A stretch of 64,000 nt of DNA from Mycobacterium sp. 852013-51886_SCH5428379 (GTDB lineage Bacteria; Actinomycetota; Actinomycetes; Mycobacteriales; Mycobacteriaceae), in NCBI RefSeq assembly GCF_001665575.1, contig NZ_LZSU01000039.1:26321-90320 (forward strand), in the 5' to 3' direction. How positions within the stretch are numbered: position 1 is the stretch's first letter; the number at the start of each line of letters is the position of its first letter. Under the pieces are notes generated by a model. It worked only from the letters and a program-made list of their open reading frames with translations. It was not told where the DNA came from and ran no database searches. The position numbers and the translations under genes are program-made. This document shows positions 52,826 to 61,091 of the stretch, in pieces.

Positions 52826-54130
52826 TCACATCGTCGGCAGGAAATCTGCCAGCGAGAGAATCATCAACACCACCAGCGCAAGTCCGATCAGACCGCCGAT
52901 CGGAATCATCGCCACGCACACCGCCACCCACACGAAGAACCGCGCCCATTCGAAGCCCTGGTTCCCGACGATGCCGCCGATGCGCTCACGAACCACGTGG
53001 TACAGCGCCCACAATCCGGCCCCGATCGCAGCCGCGGCGATGATCCGCGGTCCGTCCGGTGCCACGACCAGCGCGACCCCGGCCACCGCCAGCGTGGCGG
53101 CAATGCGGCCCCACCGCACCATCGACAGCCCCGCCACGCGGGTGACCGCAGCGCTGCGATCCGGTTCGCCGCGGTAACGCGGCAGGCGTCCGTCGATGCC
53201 CAGCAGTCGCCATATCCAGCGCGTCCACCCGGTACGCAGCCCGAGGTCCTCGGCGACCCGCCGGCAGTCGGCGGCCGATTCGGCCATCATCCGGCGCGAT
53301 TCGGCACTGCGCCAGTACGCCGATTTGAACACCGCGCGCGGAACGCCGAATTCGCGCGCGAAGGCGCGGGGCGCTCCGACCGACTCTCCCACCAGCCACC
53401 GGAGGAGGATCGGGAAGCCGATCGCACAGGAGAACCGTTTGAACCAGCCCGCCTTTCGCATCTCCTCGGCCAGATGGTCGTCGGCGAAGGTGATGTGACG
53501 GGCTTCCTCCGCCAGGTGGATGTAGGTGATCTTGTTCAACAGCGGAGGCACGTTCGCAGCACCACGGTGCTGCAGCGTCTGCTGATAGTGCAGGGGCTGC
53601 TCGCCGCAGAGAATAGCGATGAAGTGCAGGATGCTGACGTAGCCGCCGAGGAAGCCGAGGATCGGGCCGAAGATGCGGGAGCCGCGCCGCATACCGGGGA
53701 CATCCTCGCCGGTGCGGTTGACGAACTCCTGGAACATCTGGATGTGGTTGCACTCGTCGATGAGTTCGTGCAGCAGGTAGCGGAACACCGGCGAACCGTT
53801 GGCCAGTTTCCCGGAGTAGTGGATCACTCCGCGGATCAGCATCATCTCGAACTGGATGGTGGTCTTGAGGGTGTTCGCGGTGACCCAGCGGCCCATGTCG
53901 ATCCGTCGCTGCAACGGCTGTTCCGCATACCATTCCGTTGCGGCAAGCGGATTCGTCTCCGGATCCAGTTGCCATCGCGGATCATTGCGGTCCAGCGCGT
54001 TTTCCGGCGCGTCCCAATCGATATCGACATACGGATCGAAACGCAGGCGGGTCGTCGCGCGGGAAAGCGCTTCCACCCGGTCGAAATAGGAGTCCGCGGG
54101 CGAGCCGCCCACATCGTCGACTGCCGTCAT
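52826..54130 (-). CDS. AurF-like diiron protein with C-terminal membrane helices
   Basis: Protein of 434 residues. Metal-binding motifs of the AurF (p-aminobenzoate N-oxygenase) diiron family are present in order: IQFEMMLIRG, LIDECNHIQMFQEF and HLAEEARHITFADDHL, giving the expected Glu and His ligands. The last 110 residues add about four hydrophobic helices (for example IAATLAVAGVALVVA and GGLIGLALVVLMIL), not part of classic AurF, which suggest membrane attachment. It may oxygenate a lipid or aromatic amine (inference). ATG 54130 has a GGTGGGG upstream; GTG 54133 is the alternative. The 258 bases upstream to R2lox hold only a short CACCT/AGGTG hairpin near 54258. Confidence 0.85.
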   Translation of the reverse strand: MTAVDDVGGSPADSYFDRVEALSRATTRLRFDPYVDIDWDAPENALDRNDPRWQLDPETNPLAATEWYAEQPLQRRIDMGRWVTANTLKTTIQFEMMLIRGVIHYSGKLANGSPVFRYLLHELIDECNHIQMFQEFVNRTGEDVPGMRRGSRIFGPILGFLGGYVSILHFIAILCGEQPLHYQQTLQHRGAANVPPLLNKITYIHLAEEARHITFADDHLAEEMRKAGWFKRFSCAIGFPILLRWLVGESVGAPRAFAREFGVPRAVFKSAYWRSAESRRMMAESAADCRRVAEDLGLRTGWTRWIWRLLGIDGRLPRYRGEPDRSAAVTRVAGLSMVRWGRIAATLAVAGVALVVAPDGPRIIAAAAIGAGLWALYHVVRERIGGIVGNQGFEWARFFVWVAVCVAMIPIGGLIGLALVVLMILSLADFLPTM

Positions 54131-54388
54131 CACCCCACCTGGTTCTTAAGCGCGATTGGGGTGACCGTAACAGCATGTACGGCTTTGGTGGCCATCTACC
54201 CGGGATGCCGTGAGAATCAGTTCAATAACGATGTGTAAAGGTCCGATCGCATCGGCCCACCTGTCAAGGTGTGATGAGAGCACCCGAATGTTGCCGTACC
54301 GCACAGCAACCGCGAATGTGCCGCTGATACTCCGCGGTGCGCCCGGGTTCCGAGGTAGCTGAAATGTCGATGCGTTGGGTCTGTCAGC

Positions 54389-55327
54389 TCACGCCGAGGT
54401 CGCCAGTGCGTTCCTGTCTTCGGCGGCGAAACTGTCCTCCAGGTGTAGCGGCGACGAGTCGACGTCGATCTCGGCGAGCGGTCGGCCCCGCGCGCTGCTG
54501 ATGGTGCCGAACCGGCGCATCCCCTTGTCGGCGGCGTACTGCTGGAACTCATCGATCTGCAGCCCGAACGGAACCTCCTCATAGAGGCCGAATCCGTCTT
54601 CGGTGTTCTTCAGCGCCAGCGGGATCAGCTCATTCATCCGGGATTCGAATACGGCCCAGTTGCCGTCGTCGGCGGCGACATGGCGCCGGCAGGTGAACGT
54701 CCCCCAGGCCATGTGCCGTCGCTCGTCGTCACCGATGCGCCGGACCAGCTCCTGCATCCCCGGCAGGATGCCGCGGTCGACGCAGATCCGTTGCCACGCA
54801 TAGTAACCCGTCAATGCCATCATGCCTTCGATGACGTGGTTGTACGTCACCGACGCCCGCACCTGCGCAGCCGGTGACGGATCGGTGGCCAGCGCGTCGA
54901 GCGAGGCAGGCAGTTCCTCGTAGAACATCTGCCGATAGGCCGGTAGATCGTCGAGGAAGCACTGCAGATCGTCGGTCATCCCCACGGCGTCGAGCCACAT
55001 CCGGAACACCTGCGTGTGTTTGGCCTCCTCGAACGCGAACTGCGTCAGATACATCTCGTCGCCCAGCCGGCCCTCGGCTCGCATCGCCGCCATGAAGGGC
55101 TGGATGTCCTGGGTGACGGCCTCCTCGCCGGCGATGAACTGGGCGCACAACCGGGTGGCCCACTCACGCTCGAGCTCCGACAACGACTCCCAGTCTTCGC
55201 GGTCGCGGGTGAAGTCGATGTCGGCCGGATTCCAGAACTTGGCATTGCCGCCGGCAAACAACTTGAGCGGCAGGCTCTCCCAGTTGAGGCCACCGGCGGC
55301 CAGGGAGTCCGATCGGTTTCTGTTCAT
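54389..55327 (-). CDS. R2-like ligand-binding oxidase (R2lox, Rv0233 type)
   Basis: Protein of 312 residues of the ferritin-like R2lox family (Mn/Fe cofactor, bound fatty-acid-like ligand), often labelled nrdB. Counting from the ATG, every defining residue sits at its known M. tuberculosis number: metal ligands Glu68, Glu101, His104, Glu167, Glu202 and His205, plus the cross-linking pair Val71 and Tyr162. Motifs: GEEAVTQDI, FEEAKHTQVF, YNHVIEGMM, DDERRHMAW. It is therefore expected to be an oxidase, not a ribonucleotide reductase subunit. The start overlaps the TetR stop by 4 bases (ATGA), as in the Rv0232-Rv0233 pair. Confidence 0.95.
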   Translation of the reverse strand: MNRNRSDSLAAGGLNWESLPLKLFAGGNAKFWNPADIDFTRDREDWESLSELEREWATRLCAQFIAGEEAVTQDIQPFMAAMRAEGRLGDEMYLTQFAFEEAKHTQVFRMWLDAVGMTDDLQCFLDDLPAYRQMFYEELPASLDALATDPSPAAQVRASVTYNHVIEGMMALTGYYAWQRICVDRGILPGMQELVRRIGDDERRHMAWGTFTCRRHVAADDGNWAVFESRMNELIPLALKNTEDGFGLYEEVPFGLQIDEFQQYAADKGMRRFGTISSARGRPLAEIDVDSSPLHLEDSFAAEDRNALATSA

Positions 55328-56007
55328 GAGTGGCCTCCTGAGGTCGGTACTGCGGTGGGCTGAAACGAGGATGAAAAGGACGCCTCGAGCACGGCGACGA
55401 AGCGGCGTACCGCGAGCGCGGGCTGTTCGGGGGACGGTTCGTCCAGCCCGAGGAGCGGATCCAGGCCGCGGACGTAGGGCGCCAGCGCCAGGTGCGGCAG
55501 GATCATCAGCAATAGCGCCAGCAGCATCTCGGTGTCGGCGTCGGCGCGCAGGTCGCCGCGACGTTGCGCCTCGCGCACCAGCGGGCGCAGCACGTCGAGA
55601 TAGTGCCGGTGCACCACCGCGCGGACGCCGACCCGCGCATCGGTGTCCACCTCGAAGCTGGCCGCCGCGTGCAGCGCGCGCTCGCGCGGATTGTCGGCGA
55701 AGTACGCCACCCACGCGTCGAGCAGGTCGGTCAGGAACACGAAGAACGGCCGGCGCGCGTCGAGCGCATCGATCTGCTTCTCCATGTAGACCCGGACCCG
55801 TTGACTGGCCTGGTCGGTGACGTAGGCGTACAGATCGCGCTTGTCGGCGAAGTACTGGAACAGGCTGCCTTTGGCGACGCCCGCGCGGCGCGCGATGACG
55901 TTGAGACTGCCCGCCGAGAATCCGTGGGCGGCGAACTCAGCCTCGGCGGCGGCCAGCACGGCGTTGCGGCGACTCCCGTCGAGGCGGGCCCACGTCACCG
56001 TCGGCAT
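55324..56007 (-). CDS. TetR-family regulator (Rv0232 type)
   Basis: Protein of 227 residues. The N-terminal helix-turn-helix FSAGSLNVIARRAGVAKGSL is followed by FQYFADKRDLYAYV, the usual TetR DNA-binding domain. The C-terminal ligand domain is hydrophobic (MLLALLLMILPHLALAPYV). ATG 56007 has GAGGAG as ribosome binding site. It is translated in overlap with R2lox and lies under a promoter whose -10 overlaps a perfect dyad, so autoregulation of the pair is likely. Confidence 0.93.
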   Translation of the reverse strand: MPTVTWARLDGSRRNAVLAAAEAEFAAHGFSAGSLNVIARRAGVAKGSLFQYFADKRDLYAYVTDQASQRVRVYMEKQIDALDARRPFFVFLTDLLDAWVAYFADNPRERALHAAASFEVDTDARVGVRAVVHRHYLDVLRPLVREAQRRGDLRADADTEMLLALLLMILPHLALAPYVRGLDPLLGLDEPSPEQPALAVRRFVAVLEASFSSSFQPTAVPTSGGHS

Positions 56008-56032
56008 GGCCGCTCCTCACTGCTGCACCCGG

Positions 56033-56075
56033 ATATGACCAGTGGTCATATTACTGTGACGCAGAGCACAGTCAA
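56033..56075 (-). promoter_or_regulatory. SigA-type promoter with TetR operator for tetR-R2lox
   Basis: Minus strand: TTGACT (56070-56075), 16-base spacer, TAATAT (56048-56053). The perfect dyad ATATGACC-AGT-GGTCATAT at 56033-56051 overlaps the -10 and lies 26 bases before the tetR ATG. This is the classic layout for autorepression. Confidence 0.7.
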
Positions 56076-56091
56076 GGAGCTTTCGGGGTTT

Positions 56092-56961
56092 TCAGAAGAC
56101 GCGGATCCAGTCGACGAGCATCTCCGCGGGATACGTGCCGCCCGCGGGTTCCCGACCGCCGGAGCCACCGACGGCGATGTTGAACACCGGCGCCATGGTG
56201 TAGCCCGGATCGTTGAACGGCCACTCGGGCAGAGAATTGGCCAGCACCGTGAAGAACGGTTCCATGCCGGGCTGGTAGTCCTTCCAGAAGTACATGCCCT
56301 CCGGCTTCCAGGTCATCCGCCAGGTGTGCCAGTCTCCGTCGACCGGATGCTTGTGGGTCTGGAACTGGGTGCCGTCCAGCCGCGCATGCACCGTGGTGCC
56401 CGACGGCCAGTCCCGGTTGCCGTACCACTCGACGAGGTCGACCTCGCCGCCACGCACCGGGCTGTCATTGATCAACCAGAACGCCGGCCAGGCGCCGTCG
56501 GTCAGGCAGTTGAGTTTGAGGCGCGCTTCCCACGTCGTCCCCACCCCACCGCGCCAATTGCCGATGATCTTCGCGCTGGCGTATTTCTCCTGGATCGTCG
56601 TGCCGGGTCCGCGAGTGGCGCGGATGACGAGGTTCCCGTTGCCGTCCTGGAAGACGTGTTCCTGGTCGGTGACATACCGGCCCATGTTGAACGGCTTGTC
56701 CCATTCGTGCGGATTCCGGATCGTCTCGCGGGCCGGGACGATGAACCAGGACGCCGGGTCCGGAGGGGATCCCGCCGGGCCGTTGAACTCGTCGGCGAAC
56801 AACAGGCCAGTTCCGGGCTGCGCGGCCGTCGGGGGCCCGCCCGGCCCGGCGGGTCCGGGGGGCGCATCGCCGATCGGCGGCTGGGCGTGGGCGACGGACT
56901 GCGGGAGTGCGGCGGCGGCCGCCCCGAATCCCAAGATCAACATTGCACTGCGGCGATCCAT
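56092..56961 (-). CDS. Exported GH16 beta-1,3-glucanase-like protein
   Basis: Protein of 289 residues. The N-terminus MDRRSAMLILGFGAAAAALP is a signal peptide with paired Arg, possibly Tat. A Pro/Gly linker leads to a GH16 jelly-roll: LLFADEFNGPAG, WPAFWLINDSP, and the catalytic motif GGEVDLVEW (ExDxxE, nucleophile and acid/base Glu), ending AEMLVDWIRVF. Family members cut beta-1,3-glucans; M. tuberculosis Rv0315 is of this type. ATG 56961 has GAGGGTG about nine bases upstream, favouring it over a TTG 15 bases earlier. Confidence 0.92.
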   Translation of the reverse strand: MDRRSAMLILGFGAAAAALPQSVAHAQPPIGDAPPGPAGPGGPPTAAQPGTGLLFADEFNGPAGSPPDPASWFIVPARETIRNPHEWDKPFNMGRYVTDQEHVFQDGNGNLVIRATRGPGTTIQEKYASAKIIGNWRGGVGTTWEARLKLNCLTDGAWPAFWLINDSPVRGGEVDLVEWYGNRDWPSGTTVHARLDGTQFQTHKHPVDGDWHTWRMTWKPEGMYFWKDYQPGMEPFFTVLANSLPEWPFNDPGYTMAPVFNIAVGGSGGREPAGGTYPAEMLVDWIRVF

Positions 56962-57086
56962 GCTTGGCACCCTCAAACCGTAAACGGAGGGGGAACGGTT
57001 TTGGGCGCCAACGCGCGCATCGGAGGCCTCGGCCCGGACCGAACCGCGACGGAATCGTCGTCGGTGATGACGTGTTGAATTGATCC

Positions 57087-58181
57087 ATGGCGATCAGCGA
57101 CCTGTTCACCCCGTTCACCGTCGGCTCCTGGACCGCGCCCAACCGCTTCGCGATGGCGCCGATGACGCGACAGGCCTCGCCCGGCGGGGTGCCCGGCGCC
57201 GACGTCGCGGAGTACTACCGCCGGCGTGCCGCCGGGGGGGTCGGTCTGATCATCACCGAAGGCGTGCGGCTGCCGGACCCGGCAGCCGCCTACCCCTTCT
57301 CCATCCCGACGCTGGCGGGTGACGACGTGCTGGCCGGATGGACCCGCGTGGTGGACGCGGTGCACCGCGAGGGCGGCACCATCGCCGCCCAACTCTGGCA
57401 TCAGGGCGTGCAGCGCGACGACGCCGACGGGGTGGTGCCCGTCGGTCCGTCCGGTGTCGACGGTCTCGGCAATCCGCGTGGCCGGGCGCTCGCCACCGAA
57501 GAGCTAGCCCAGGTCGCGGACCTGTATGCCCGAAGCGCTGCCACCGCGCGAGACATCGGGTTCGACGCCGTCGAGCTGCACGGCGCGCACGGGTACCTGC
57601 TCGACGAATTCTTCTGGGAGCGGACCAATCTCCGCACCGACGGCTACGGCGGATCGCTCGCGGCCCGGACCCGGTTCCCGGCCGAGGTAATCGCCGCCGT
57701 GCGCGCCGCCGTCGGTCCGGACTTTCCGATCATCTTCCGGTTCTCGCAGTGGAAGGGCACCGACTACACCGCGTCGATCGCCGACGATCCCACCCAGTTG
57801 CAGGAACTGTTGACGCCGTTGGCCGAGGCGGGGGTCGACATCTTCCATCCGTCGACGCGCCGGCATTACCTGCCCGCCTTCCCGGACCACGACAGCGCTA
57901 TGAGCTTGGCCGGCTGGACCCGGAAGGTCAGCGGACGTCCCGTCGTCACGGTCGGGTCGGTGGGGTTGGAGACGCAGTTCCGCAGCGAGAAGCGGGGGCA
58001 GGTGATCCAGCCGGCACCGGTCGATCGCCTGGTGGAGCAGTTCGACGCAGGCGAGTTCGACATCGTCGCCATCGGCCGGGCCCTGCTCGCCGACCCCGCC
58101 TGGGTGAACCGGCTGCGCAGCGGTGAGCTCGACAGGTTCGCGGGCTACGACCCCGAGGTGGCGCTGTCGGCGCTCGCCTGA
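57087..58181 (+). CDS. NADH:flavin oxidoreductase, old yellow enzyme family
   Basis: Protein of 364 residues with an FMN-binding TIM barrel. It starts LFTPFTVGSWTAPNRFAMAP then MTRQAS. Active-site and FMN signatures are GFDAVELHGAHGYLLDEFFW, TDGYGGSLAARTRFPAEVI, IIFRFSQWKGTD and FDIVAIGRALLADPAWV. It reduces activated C=C bonds with NAD(P)H; the natural substrate is unknown. It is divergent from the GH16 gene and convergent with the Rv0320-like gene (stop to stop, 5 bases). Confidence 0.93.
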   Translation: MAISDLFTPFTVGSWTAPNRFAMAPMTRQASPGGVPGADVAEYYRRRAAGGVGLIITEGVRLPDPAAAYPFSIPTLAGDDVLAGWTRVVDAVHREGGTIAAQLWHQGVQRDDADGVVPVGPSGVDGLGNPRGRALATEELAQVADLYARSAATARDIGFDAVELHGAHGYLLDEFFWERTNLRTDGYGGSLAARTRFPAEVIAAVRAAVGPDFPIIFRFSQWKGTDYTASIADDPTQLQELLTPLAEAGVDIFHPSTRRHYLPAFPDHDSAMSLAGWTRKVSGRPVVTVGSVGLETQFRSEKRGQVIQPAPVDRLVEQFDAGEFDIVAIGRALLADPAWVNRLRSGELDRFAGYDPEVALSALA

Positions 58182-58186
58182 GTGCG

Positions 58187-58831
58187 TCAGCGGAAGTAGA
58201 TCTCCTCACCGGTCGGGTATCCGCCGCCGGTGGTGGTGATGTGGACGTGGTCGTAATGGCCGGCCGCGAAACCCTGCGGACCACTCGGCGTGTAGTAGAC
58301 GCCGCGCCAGATCGCGTCCTGGATGCCGAACCGTTCGGCGTTTTTCAGCACATAGGCCACGATCTGATTGCCGAGCGCGATGCCCGAGTCGCTGCCGGGA
58401 TCGGGGATCATCACGTCCAGCGCGAGCCCGTTGGGATGCCACCGCAGAGAGTCGGACCGCACGCCGCCGATGTTCTGGATCTCGGGGAACACCGCGCTCA
58501 CCGCCCGGGCGGTGAAGATCGTCCGCACCTGCAGACCGCTCTCGGGGGCACGGCCCTCCGGCAGCGCCTGCCGCGCCTGGGCTCTGGACGCGCGCCAGTT
58601 CGAGATCGACTGCATCTGTCCCGGTACGACGTCGATGTCGGCGATCACCGGGGGCGCCGCGGCCAGCACCGCACCGCAACAGTCCGGTGAGGGCCCGACG
58701 ACGGGCTTGGCGTCGCCGGCGGCTGGATTGACGTCCGCGCCGAGGGTGAGAGCCGCCGCGGCGGGCGTCGCGAACGCGATCATCAACAGCGACGACCTCC
58801 GTCGGTCGCTGACCTTTGAGTGCCGACCCAC
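58187..58831 (-). CDS. Exported protein, Rv0320 type, with peptidase-like metal motif
   Basis: Protein of 214 residues. A signal-like segment (SSLLMIAFATPAAAALTLGA) follows a basic start. The C-terminal domain has SLRWHPNGLALDVMI and GHYDHVHITT, a pattern of His and Asp like zinc sites of D,D-/L,D-carboxypeptidase-type folds; enzyme activity is not shown. In M. tuberculosis Rv0320 is next to dcd, but here it lies 21 kb away. GTG 58831 is exactly 6 bases after TAAAGT, a leaderless arrangement. Confidence 0.85.
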   Translation of the reverse strand: MGRHSKVSDRRRSSLLMIAFATPAAAALTLGADVNPAAGDAKPVVGPSPDCCGAVLAAAPPVIADIDVVPGQMQSISNWRASRAQARQALPEGRAPESGLQVRTIFTARAVSAVFPEIQNIGGVRSDSLRWHPNGLALDVMIPDPGSDSGIALGNQIVAYVLKNAERFGIQDAIWRGVYYTPSGPQGFAAGHYDHVHITTTGGGYPTGEEIYFR

Positions 58832-58837
58832 GCAAGC

Positions 58838-58843
58838 ACTTTA
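58838..58843 (-). promoter_or_regulatory. Putative -10 (TAAAGT) for leaderless Rv0320-like gene
   Basis: Minus-strand TANNNT hexamer 6 bases before GTG 58831, with no Shine-Dalgarno sequence. Confidence 0.4.
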
Positions 58844-58931
58844 CGATTAGAAAGACCCTAATGTCACGGCGAGGTCACGAAGTCATCACGGACCGGCCCT
58901 CAGCGCCCCCCGGGACACCGTGCGGGCCACC

Positions 58932-58937
58932 TACTCT
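58932..58937 (+). promoter_or_regulatory. Putative -10 (TACTCT) for the 58944 gene
   Basis: TANNNT hexamer with the six bases GGAGGT and then ATG. The GGAGG is only one base from the ATG, too close to work as a ribosome binding site, so a leaderless start is more likely. Confidence 0.4.
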
Positions 58938-58943
58938 GGAGGT

Positions 58944-59177
58944 ATGCGCCCAGCCACCGCGCTGAGCATCGTCTCGGCCATCCTCCTCGTGAAAGCAGTC
59001 CTGATCGGGTGGGTCTCCTACGGGCGCGCGCAGATCCTCGGCTACGAACCGGCCTTCGGCAGCGCTGGACTGGTGATCGCCTCGATGATCCTGGTCGTTG
59101 CGCTGCTCACCGCCGCGTCGAGCGTCGCGCTGCGTCGCCGCGACCGCGACCGGGATGAACGCCGGGACCGGGTCTGA
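58944..59177 (+). CDS. Small two-span membrane protein
   Basis: Protein of 77 residues with two hydrophobic helices (ALSIVSAILLVKAVLIGWVSY and GLVIASMILVVALLTAASSVAL) and a strongly charged C-terminus (RRRDRDRDERRD). No family is recognised. An in-frame GTG at 58920 would add 8 residues, but the ATG sits ideally behind TACTCT. It is convergent with the Rv0312-like gene at 59187 (9 bases between stops). Confidence 0.65.
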   Translation: MRPATALSIVSAILLVKAVLIGWVSYGRAQILGYEPAFGSAGLVIASMILVVALLTAASSVALRRRDRDRDERRDRV

Positions 59178-59186
59178 TCTCCGGAT

Positions 59187-60449
59187 CTAGGGCGTCGTGT
59201 ACTGCGGTTCGTGGAACCGGTTGATGATGGGAAGACGTTCGATGATGCGGTCCCGCAACCGGGGCTGGGGCGCGACCGGCGGCACGTAGCCGGCCTGCGG
59301 CGGAAGGGCCGCGGGTGCGGGCGGCACGTAGGCCGGCGGTGCGGGCGGGACGTACACCGGAGCCGGCGCGGGCGCGACGTACTCAGGCGCCGGTGCCGGC
59401 GGAACATAGACCGGCTCGGGCGGCGCGATGTACACCGGCGGGGGTGCCGGCGCAGCCGCCTCCGCGACCGGTTCGCTGACCGGCGCGATCTCGGGCTGGG
59501 GTGCCGGCACGACCTCCGGAGGTGGCGGCGGCGCGGCCGGCGGCGGTGGCGGCGGCGCAGCGGGACGCGGTGCGGGCGCGGCGGCCGGTTCCTTGGCCAT
59601 CTGGCCCGACGCGGCCAGCTGCTCGGTCTGTGCGGAATCCGACGGCTCGGACGTCAGCTGCATACTCAGCGCGACCGACAGCGAGACGACGAAGGTCACG
59701 ACGGCGGCCGCGAGTACCGACGTCAGCGCGGGCACCCGCCACGTCAGCCACGAGCGTCGCGGGCTGTCGTCGCCGGCGGCCATCGCGAGCCGGGCGTCCA
59801 CACCGGCGAAGCCACGGGCCGACGCCAGCGCCGCGCCACGAGCGAGCGCGAGGTCGGCCTCGGCGGCCGAGATCACATCCGGCCGGCCCAACGCCGACAC
59901 CACCAGCGGGAGGTGGTCGGCCGACCCGAGCACGTAGAGCGCCTCGGGACGGGCGCCGGTGGAGTCCAGCGTCAGTTGCAGTCCACGCGCGACCGCGCCC
60001 GGATCGGTTCCGGAGATCGGGTCGACGACGACGCTGTCGGCGGTGACGACGGCCGTCAGGGCGAGATCCGGTTCGACGAGGCAGACGGCGATCTCGTCCT
60101 GCCCGGCGAGGTCGGAAACCCCGGTGGCCAGCGCTGCGGCCGCCTCGGCGGACGACAGTGCGACGACGTTGTCGACGCCCTTGTCGGTCATCACGTCCAG
60201 CAGGGTGGTGGCGGCGGCCGCTGCGGCGGGCGACCAGGTGACACCCACCGCGATCGGCCGCACTCCGGGCACGGCCGCGTACGGACCCTGCCCCAGCACG
60301 GCCTCCACCAGCGACTTCATGGCGGATTCGCCGGAGGAGGTGAGGTCTAGCGCGCCGCTGTCCATCGTGGCGCCGTCACCGTCAGCGCCCTCGACGAGCA
60401 CGAAACGAATCGCTCTCGATGTCACCGAAAGGCCGAGTACAAGGTCCAC
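59187..60449 (-). CDS. DUF7159-type actin-fold membrane protein (second Rv0312-like copy)
   Basis: Protein of 420 residues, paralogous to 34672-36360: DLVLGLSVTSRAIRFVLVEG, EIAVCLVEPDLALTAVVTAD, LYVLGSADHLPLVVSALGRP and EADLALARGAALASA all correspond. One membrane span follows (ALTSVLAAAVVTFVVSLSVAL), then a tail of Pro, Ala, Glu and Tyr repeats such as PPEPVYVPPAPAPEY and a basic end (LRDRIIERLP). GTG 60449 has GGAGCGGGA upstream. Function unknown. Confidence 0.82.
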   Translation of the reverse strand: MDLVLGLSVTSRAIRFVLVEGADGDGATMDSGALDLTSSGESAMKSLVEAVLGQGPYAAVPGVRPIAVGVTWSPAAAAAATTLLDVMTDKGVDNVVALSSAEAAAALATGVSDLAGQDEIAVCLVEPDLALTAVVTADSVVVDPISGTDPGAVARGLQLTLDSTGARPEALYVLGSADHLPLVVSALGRPDVISAAEADLALARGAALASARGFAGVDARLAMAAGDDSPRRSWLTWRVPALTSVLAAAVVTFVVSLSVALSMQLTSEPSDSAQTEQLAASGQMAKEPAAAPAPRPAAPPPPPPAAPPPPPEVVPAPQPEIAPVSEPVAEAAAPAPPPVYIAPPEPVYVPPAPAPEYVAPAPAPVYVPPAPPAYVPPAPAALPPQAGYVPPVAPQPRLRDRIIERLPIINRFHEPQYTTP

Positions 60450-60524
60450 TAGTCGATCCCGCTCCGTTGGTCAGTTCGAACTGACCATACCGTCGCCGAT
60501 TCGATACTCAAGCCGGCCCGGTGC

Positions 60525-60998
60525 TCAGCCCGCCTGCCACAGACAGTGGCCGCTCAGGTCGATCGAGAACATCACCGGCACGACGGCGAAGTGCAGCGGC
60601 TGCCCCGGTGCGCCCTCCGCGACCTGCGGTGGGCCCACCTCACCGGCCCGGACGACGGCCACCTGGTCGGCGTGACAGCGGGTGTCGGGACCCTGCGGAT
60701 ACGCCGTCCACGGCCCGGACATCATCTCGGGGTTGCGCCTGCCCTGGCCGTGCAGCGTGAGCCCGGCGTCCGTCGACAACCAGCGGTCACCGGTCGGATA
60801 TGGGGTGTCCAGCACCGACCAGCGGCCGTCGCCGCACCGCACCGGGGTGTAATCCGGCAGGAGCGTCAGTGCACCGTCGACCGCCGCATCGCACGGGACA
60901 CCCGGGTCCGGCGGAGCCGGTTGCGCGTGGCCCACCGCGGGCGCGGCCGACGCCAGCACCGCCGCACCGGCGAGGGCACAGAGGATTCGTCGCGTCAT
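60525..60998 (-). CDS. Secreted protein of unknown function
   Basis: Protein of 157 residues. The signal peptide MTRRILCALAGAAVLASAAP ends near GHA. The mature part has four Cys (VPCDAAVDG, VRCGDGRW, TRCHADQ, HCLWQ), probably two disulfides, and no catalytic motif. The ATG 60998 start gives a complete signal peptide; the open frame upstream does not. Confidence 0.75.
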   Translation of the reverse strand: MTRRILCALAGAAVLASAAPAVGHAQPAPPDPGVPCDAAVDGALTLLPDYTPVRCGDGRWSVLDTPYPTGDRWLSTDAGLTLHGQGRRNPEMMSGPWTAYPQGPDTRCHADQVAVVRAGEVGPPQVAEGAPGQPLHFAVVPVMFSIDLSGHCLWQAG

Positions 60999-61021
60999 AT
61001 CCGGTTCTTCGCTCGGCGCCC

Positions 61022-61085
61022 GCCCAGCGCTACAGCAGTCCCCCCAGCGCGACAGCAATCCCGCCCAGCGCTACAGCAATACAGT
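61022..61085 (+). repeat. Three tandem copies of a 20-21-base repeat
   Basis: CCCAGCGC(T/G)ACAGCA(A/G)T with spacers, starting at 61023, 61043 and 61064. It ends in the TACAGT hexamer that lies 6 bases before the VOC gene. Confidence 0.6.
61080..61085 (+). promoter_or_regulatory. Putative -10 (TACAGT) for leaderless VOC gene
   Basis: TANNNT hexamer 6 bases before GTG 61092, created at the end of the tandem repeat. Confidence 0.4.
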
Positions 61086-61091
61086 GGCGTG

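Noticed and set aside
54389..55327. Ribonucleotide reductase R2 subunit
   Set aside because: It has the R2lox residues Val71 and Tyr162 at exact positions and is paired with the Rv0232-type TetR, so R2lox is the better call.
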